A DNA stretch of 25,691 nt from an uncultured bacterium (GTDB lineage: Bacteria; Cyanobacteriota; Vampirovibrionia; Gastranaerophilales; Gastranaerophilaceae). Each line of letters starts with the position of its first letter. The stretch's first letter is position 1. The stretch spans positions 1-25,691 of the forward strand of contig URHD01000029.1 in the NCBI GenBank assembly GCA_900547585.1, read 5' to 3'. The notes under the pieces were generated by a model, which was given only the letters and a program-made list of their open reading frames with translations, did no database searches and was not told the DNA's origin. This document shows positions 22,779 through 25,691 of the stretch, piece after piece. The translations under genes and the position numbers were made by a program.

Positions 22779-23475
22779 ATTGTTTTTTTATAGAATCAAG
22801 AATGCTTTTGTCTTTGAACATTATTTTCAACTCAACGCGCCTGCTTTTTGAAAAATCCTCTTTTCCGTTAGTAAAAATAGGCTCGGAGGAACTTTTCCCC
22901 TGCACGGATAGGAGTTTGTAGAGGTCTTTTTCATAAGATTTTTTGCCGGAATAATTTGAAAAAACAATATATTGCGCAACAGAAGACGCTCTTTTCAGGC
23001 TCAAATCCATATTGCGGAAGTATTTTTCTTCCTCGGATTTTGCACCGGCAAAAGTATGAGAATCAGTATGCCCCTCAATGATAATTTGTGAAATATTGTC
23101 GCGTATTTTTTTATCTTTTAAAATTGTGTTCAAATAAACGGGAACAAACCTTGCGAGATAGGCTTTTCCGCCGGCAGAAAGCTCATAGCTGTTCAACTCG
23201 AACAATTCCAAATCTGAAATCTTGATTCTGCCGGAAAATTTATCGACATCTGCATTTATATTGTTCTTTTTCAGCTCCTCAAGCAGTTTTTCACTAACCT
23301 CAAACTGATTTTTCTGCTCGTTGACTTTGTTTGTGGTAAATCCTGTGATTGCAAAAACAAAAAGTATGATAAAAATGACAACGAGCCCGAGCAAAAGGTC
23401 ACTCATCGTAACCCAGAAAACGTTTTCGTCACCGCCCGAAGAATTTTTTTGTGATGAATATTTTACATACTTCAT
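22777..23475 (-). CDS. ZorB/MotB-like motor stator protein with OmpA-like domain
   Basis: The 232-residue protein has a short cytoplasmic head, one membrane helix (about 25-46, in VTMSDLLLGLVVIFIILF) with an aspartate at its start (D26), and an OmpA-like peptidoglycan-binding domain. The OmpA part shows IIIEGHTDS (131-139), NMDLSLKRASSVAQY and KSRRVELKI (210-218). D26 in F-W-x-x-x-S-D-L is placed like the ion-carrying aspartate of MotB and ZorB proteins. FW...SDLL is closer to ZorB than to flagellar MotB. The partner MotA/ZorA-like gene ends 9 bases upstream and AGGAG precedes the ATG. No flagellar or Zorya effector gene is nearby, so the task of the motor is unknown. Confidence 0.8.
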   Translation of the reverse strand: MKYVKYSSQKNSSGGDENVFWVTMSDLLLGLVVIFIILFVFAITGFTTNKVNEQKNQFEVSEKLLEELKKNNINADVDKFSGRIKISDLELFELNSYELSAGGKAYLARFVPVYLNTILKDKKIRDNISQIIIEGHTDSHTFAGAKSEEEKYFRNMDLSLKRASSVAQYIVFSNYSGKKSYEKDLYKLLSVQGKSSSEPIFTNGKEDFSKSRRVELKIMFKDKSILDSIKKQ

Positions 23476-23484
23476 TTTCTGCTC

Positions 23485-24399
23485 CTATTCATCATCATTG
23501 TTAAATAATTCATCTATAATATTTGCTGGCTTTTTCCCCTGCTGCAAAAGGTTCTCCTGGAGCTTGTTCACGCTGAAAATCAAATTATCCAGATAAGGAA
23601 CAAGACTTGCATTGAAACTTGCCTCAAAAGCCTCTTTCATCTTTGCCGGAAGCTGGTTAAACGCCTGATTCATGGCGTTGTTTTGGAGCTTTGACTCTTT
23701 TAACAGTTCCACGAGGAATTTTTCAGAAGAAATATTGTCAAAAAGCTTGTTCAATTCCAGTTGAAATTCGTTCAACGGCGCCAGACAAAGATTTTTGTAG
23801 GTCAAACGCTCAACAATCATAAATATAATCGAAGTTCCGACCGCAATAACCGAAATCATTGCCGCAACCTTCATCGCAGCCATAAGCGACGAAACAGAAG
23901 CGATTGTCGCCTCCTGGGTTGCAAAATTAACCTTTGAAAACGCAAGCGAAATATGCAAAAACGTAAAAAGCGGCCCCAAACCGGTCAATATCGTGGGAAC
24001 TGCGGAAATAAACTTGTAATTCATTTTTCCGTTTACGAGAGTTTCTTCATTGAAAAAATATCCCGCGTCAATTGTGCATTGAATAGAGGAGGTATCGGCT
24101 GAGGGTGCTTTGAATTTTGCACCGGCGTCCGCAGCAGCCATTCCGTCCGAAAAAACAAGCGTATTTTTAAATTCAACCCAGTAATTCGCGATAAACGGGT
24201 CTTTTGAAAAGATTTCGTCCAGTTCTTTGAAGCGGTAAACAATCGTTCCTTTCTTAAATTCTCTCAAAACCGCAGTCAGCCTGCGAAGATTTTCATTAAT
24301 GCTTTTTACCCTGGCAAGAAGATAGCCCAGAATCAAGACAAACAGCAATAAAATCGCTATAATAACGGGGTTAAGCAATATATTAAATTCAAAACTCAT
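23485..24399 (-). CDS. ZorA/MotA-like motor stator protein, short tail
   Basis: The 304-residue protein has three predicted membrane helices (about 11-29, 130-155, 175-198), a cytoplasmic domain between the first two, and a tail of about 105 residues. The segment ELDEIFSKDPFIANYWVEF (59-77), followed by FISAVPTILTGLGPLFTFL (130-148), follows the layout of ZorA in anti-phage Zorya systems, where the second motif usually reads PGLLTGLGLLGTF. The tail is much shorter than the several-hundred-residue coiled-coil tail of ZorA. With the ZorB-like gene right behind, it should form an ion-driven MotA5B2-type complex in the membrane. AAGGTG precedes the ATG, and a promoter lies at 24431-24459. Confidence 0.78.
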   Translation of the reverse strand: MSFEFNILLNPVIIAILLLFVLILGYLLARVKSINENLRRLTAVLREFKKGTIVYRFKELDEIFSKDPFIANYWVEFKNTLVFSDGMAAADAGAKFKAPSADTSSIQCTIDAGYFFNEETLVNGKMNYKFISAVPTILTGLGPLFTFLHISLAFSKVNFATQEATIASVSSLMAAMKVAAMISVIAVGTSIIFMIVERLTYKNLCLAPLNEFQLELNKLFDNISSEKFLVELLKESKLQNNAMNQAFNQLPAKMKEAFEASFNASLVPYLDNLIFSVNKLQENLLQQGKKPANIIDELFNNDDE

Positions 24400-24430
24400 C
24401 TTTCACCTTCCTGAAAATGCTTACTATATA

Positions 24431-24459
24431 TTTATACACTTTTTTAATGAGAATTACAA
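24431..24459 (-). promoter_or_regulatory. Promoter of the ZorAB-like pair
   Basis: On the minus strand TTGTAA (24459-24454) and TATAAA (24436-24431) are 17 bases apart, overlapping the end of the LdpA-like gene. Predicted start near 24424, about 25 bases before the start codon. The pair can thus be expressed apart from the upstream genes. Confidence 0.5.
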
Positions 24460-25358
24460 TTTACTGACAAAACCAGCTCTTTTGCTTTTTTTACAGCCTC
24501 TTCCAGAGGCAGATTTTTGATAATTTTCCTTGCATAAGACCCGACGCCCACTCCGTTGAACCGCAAATCGCATTCGTTTGCAAGTTTTGCCGTTTTTGTA
24601 TTGGTTCCGCCGGACAAAATTATATAAGTCCCGAAATCCTGCACAACATGCGCCATTGCAACCGACTGCAAAGTCGAATTCAATGAATCATTACCGCCCG
24701 ACATTGGAACCCCGTCCGCCTGAATCACAAAACGGGAATCGCCCTTGATTTTTTTTACTTTGTTAATGAGTTTTGCAATTTTCTCGTTGCTGTAATATTT
24801 TCGGTCAAGACAAAGGCTCAGCGGGCATTCAAGGTTCTTTAAAAGGTATTCAACAACGGATTTTGGCGATTTTTTCACCGAAACATGAAGCTCAACGCAG
24901 TCAGCGCCGTATTTTTTTGCCAGCCTGACAGCCTCCGCCATATCGTTTTGAGCACTTTTGTAGCTAATTGCGCTGCATTTGCATTTTCCGCAGCCGATAC
25001 ATTTGTCAGAAATCACAAAAGCCCTGCCCTCATTCATTACAATTGCCCCGCATGGGCATTTTTTCAGGCATTTTGCGCAAGCAGAACATTTTTTTTCGTT
25101 TACTTCAGCCTTTCGGGTGTGAACATCGCCTTCTAGCCCTATACTGATACAAATCAATGCGTCCTCACGTCCTGCGTCTTTCAATGCACGTTTTAATGCG
25201 TCAATTGCCTTTTCTGAAGCATTTATATCGAACATATCACAGCCGGCAAGCGCATAAATTTTGCTTGTTTCATAGATTTCCTCGCAGGAACGGTTTCCCA
25301 GCCCCAAAACCAGCTTAAATATTTTTTTCTCTTCAAAAACGTCGAAAAGCCTGCACAT
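24444..25358 (-). CDS. ldpA: LdpA-like iron-sulfur protein
   Basis: The 304-residue product matches the cyanobacterial LdpA layout: an N-terminal part FKLVLGLGNRSCEEI...YALAGCDMFDINAS, a double cluster region, and the LdpA C-terminal domain with SLCLDRKYYSNEKI, VIQADGVPMSGGNDS, LSGGTNTKTAKLANEC and GVGSYARKI. The first cluster is C91-x2-C94-x2-C97-x3-C101-P; the second is C120-x2-C123-x2-C126-x1-C128, with the last spacing shortened from the usual x3. In cyanobacteria LdpA is an Fe-S protein that passes redox state to the circadian clock; no kai gene is seen here, so its role in this organism must differ or be more general. It starts one base after the DedA stop codon and is coupled to it. 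Assignment is from memory of the family. Confidence 0.78.
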   Translation of the reverse strand: MCRLFDVFEEKKIFKLVLGLGNRSCEEIYETSKIYALAGCDMFDINASEKAIDALKRALKDAGREDALICISIGLEGDVHTRKAEVNEKKCSACAKCLKKCPCGAIVMNEGRAFVISDKCIGCGKCKCSAISYKSAQNDMAEAVRLAKKYGADCVELHVSVKKSPKSVVEYLLKNLECPLSLCLDRKYYSNEKIAKLINKVKKIKGDSRFVIQADGVPMSGGNDSLNSTLQSVAMAHVVQDFGTYIILSGGTNTKTAKLANECDLRFNGVGVGSYARKIIKNLPLEEAVKKAKELVLSVNCNSH

Positions 25359-25359
25359 A

Positions 25360-25691
25360 TCAATCTTTCAAGCCTTTAAAGTGTTTGTAAAGATACAAAA
25401 CTCCGAGCACAAAACACGCCAGCACAATCAAAATATCAAATTTATGCCAGAGAGCCTTGAAAACAGCCATGTTCTGCCCCATTTTAACCCCGACGTAAAC
25501 AAGCAAATAGCACCAGATGAGCGAGCCGAGAAAGGTCAGCGTAAAAAAGGTTCTTTTTCGTGCTTTCAGAATCCCCGCGGGCAGTGAAATGAAAGTTCTG
25601 ATAACAGGGAGCATTCTACAAATGAAAAACGCCCAATCACCATATTTATCAACCCATTCGTCAGCTTCGTCAAGGTCTTTTTTGCTGACGA
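25360..25691 (-). CDS. DedA-family membrane protein (partial, 5' end outside the window)
   Basis: The 109 visible C-terminal residues, beginning VSKKDLDEADEWVDKYGDWA, include the DedA signature FFICRMLPVIRTFISLPAG, then a membrane helix TFLGSLIWCYLLVYVGVKMG and a last helix LIVLACFVLGVLYLYKHF. DedA proteins are polytopic inner-membrane proteins linked to lipid carrier flipping and proton-dependent envelope homeostasis. The frame is open to the window edge, so it is cut by the edge, not truncated. It precedes ldpA by one base (TGATATG) and probably heads or belongs to that operon. Confidence 0.88.
   Translation of the reverse strand, partial: VSKKDLDEADEWVDKYGDWAFFICRMLPVIRTFISLPAGILKARKRTFFTLTFLGSLIWCYLLVYVGVKMGQNMAVFKALWHKFDILIVLACFVLGVLYLYKHFKGLKD

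Noticed and set aside
22777..24399. Flagellar MotA/MotB
   Set aside because: No other flagellar gene is present, and the ZorA-type LDE...W-x-EF segment and FW-x3-SDLL head fit better with the Zor group.
22777..25358. A complete Zorya defence system
   Set aside because: Only ZorA/ZorB-like genes are present; no helicase, nuclease or other Zorya effector is next to them, and the ZorA-like tail is short.

Overview
The window looks like a low-GC bacterial chromosome from a non-photosynthetic relative of Cyanobacteria (Melainabacteria/Vampirovibrionia, probably Gastranaerophilales-like). Three things point there. The ATP synthase operon runs a-c-b'-b-delta-alpha-gamma with two b-type subunits and with beta and epsilon absent, which is the split typical of cyanobacteria and plastids. 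There is a homologue of LdpA, a cyanobacterial redox input protein of the circadian clock. Several short host-specific proteins and FTLAEAL-type pilins are of the kind recalled from this lineage. No photosynthesis gene is present. The lineage is an inference; no database search was possible.

Layout. 1-260: a small plus-strand transcription unit (candidate sRNA) facing a bidirectional terminator. 268-6862: one minus-strand block. It is the ATP synthase operon, followed by an NfnA/SudB-type flavoprotein with its own promoter and a 58-residue cysteine-rich protein translationally coupled to it. Most wide gaps inside the atp operon hold GC-rich hairpin or repeat elements, while b'-b-delta overlap or abut. 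7014-10491: minus-strand operon glgC - membrane-anchored thioredoxin - two paralogous type IV pilin-like proteins, the last with a Gly/Ser tandem-repeat tail. 10691-11545: a plus-strand degenerate radical-SAM/SPASM-like protein. 11586-13124: a minus-strand protein with two DYDGDGRYD motifs. 13284-14780: plus-strand operon of zinc-finger anti-sigma factor, ECF sigma factor and Spy/CpxP-like periplasmic protein, with a candidate autoregulatory ECF promoter. 14817-18687: minus-strand ald, pyrF, an unknown protein and tsaD. 18851-22778: plus-strand GAF-GGDEF-HD-GYP protein, a small membrane protein behind a perfect-consensus promoter, and a coiled-coil protein. 22777-25691: minus-strand DedA-family protein (cut by the window edge), LdpA-like Fe-S protein, and a ZorA/ZorB-like (MotA/MotB-type) ion-driven motor pair.

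How they fit together. The window mixes core energy and housekeeping genes (ATP synthase, pyrimidine and alanine metabolism, tRNA t6A synthesis, glycogen synthesis) with envelope and signalling modules. The most unusual items are the orphan ZorAB-like motor next to LdpA, the sigma/anti-sigma/LTxxQ triad, the cysteine-less radical-SAM homologue, the glgC-thioredoxin-pilin operon and the small Cys protein. No tRNA, rRNA, insertion sequence or CRISPR array was seen.
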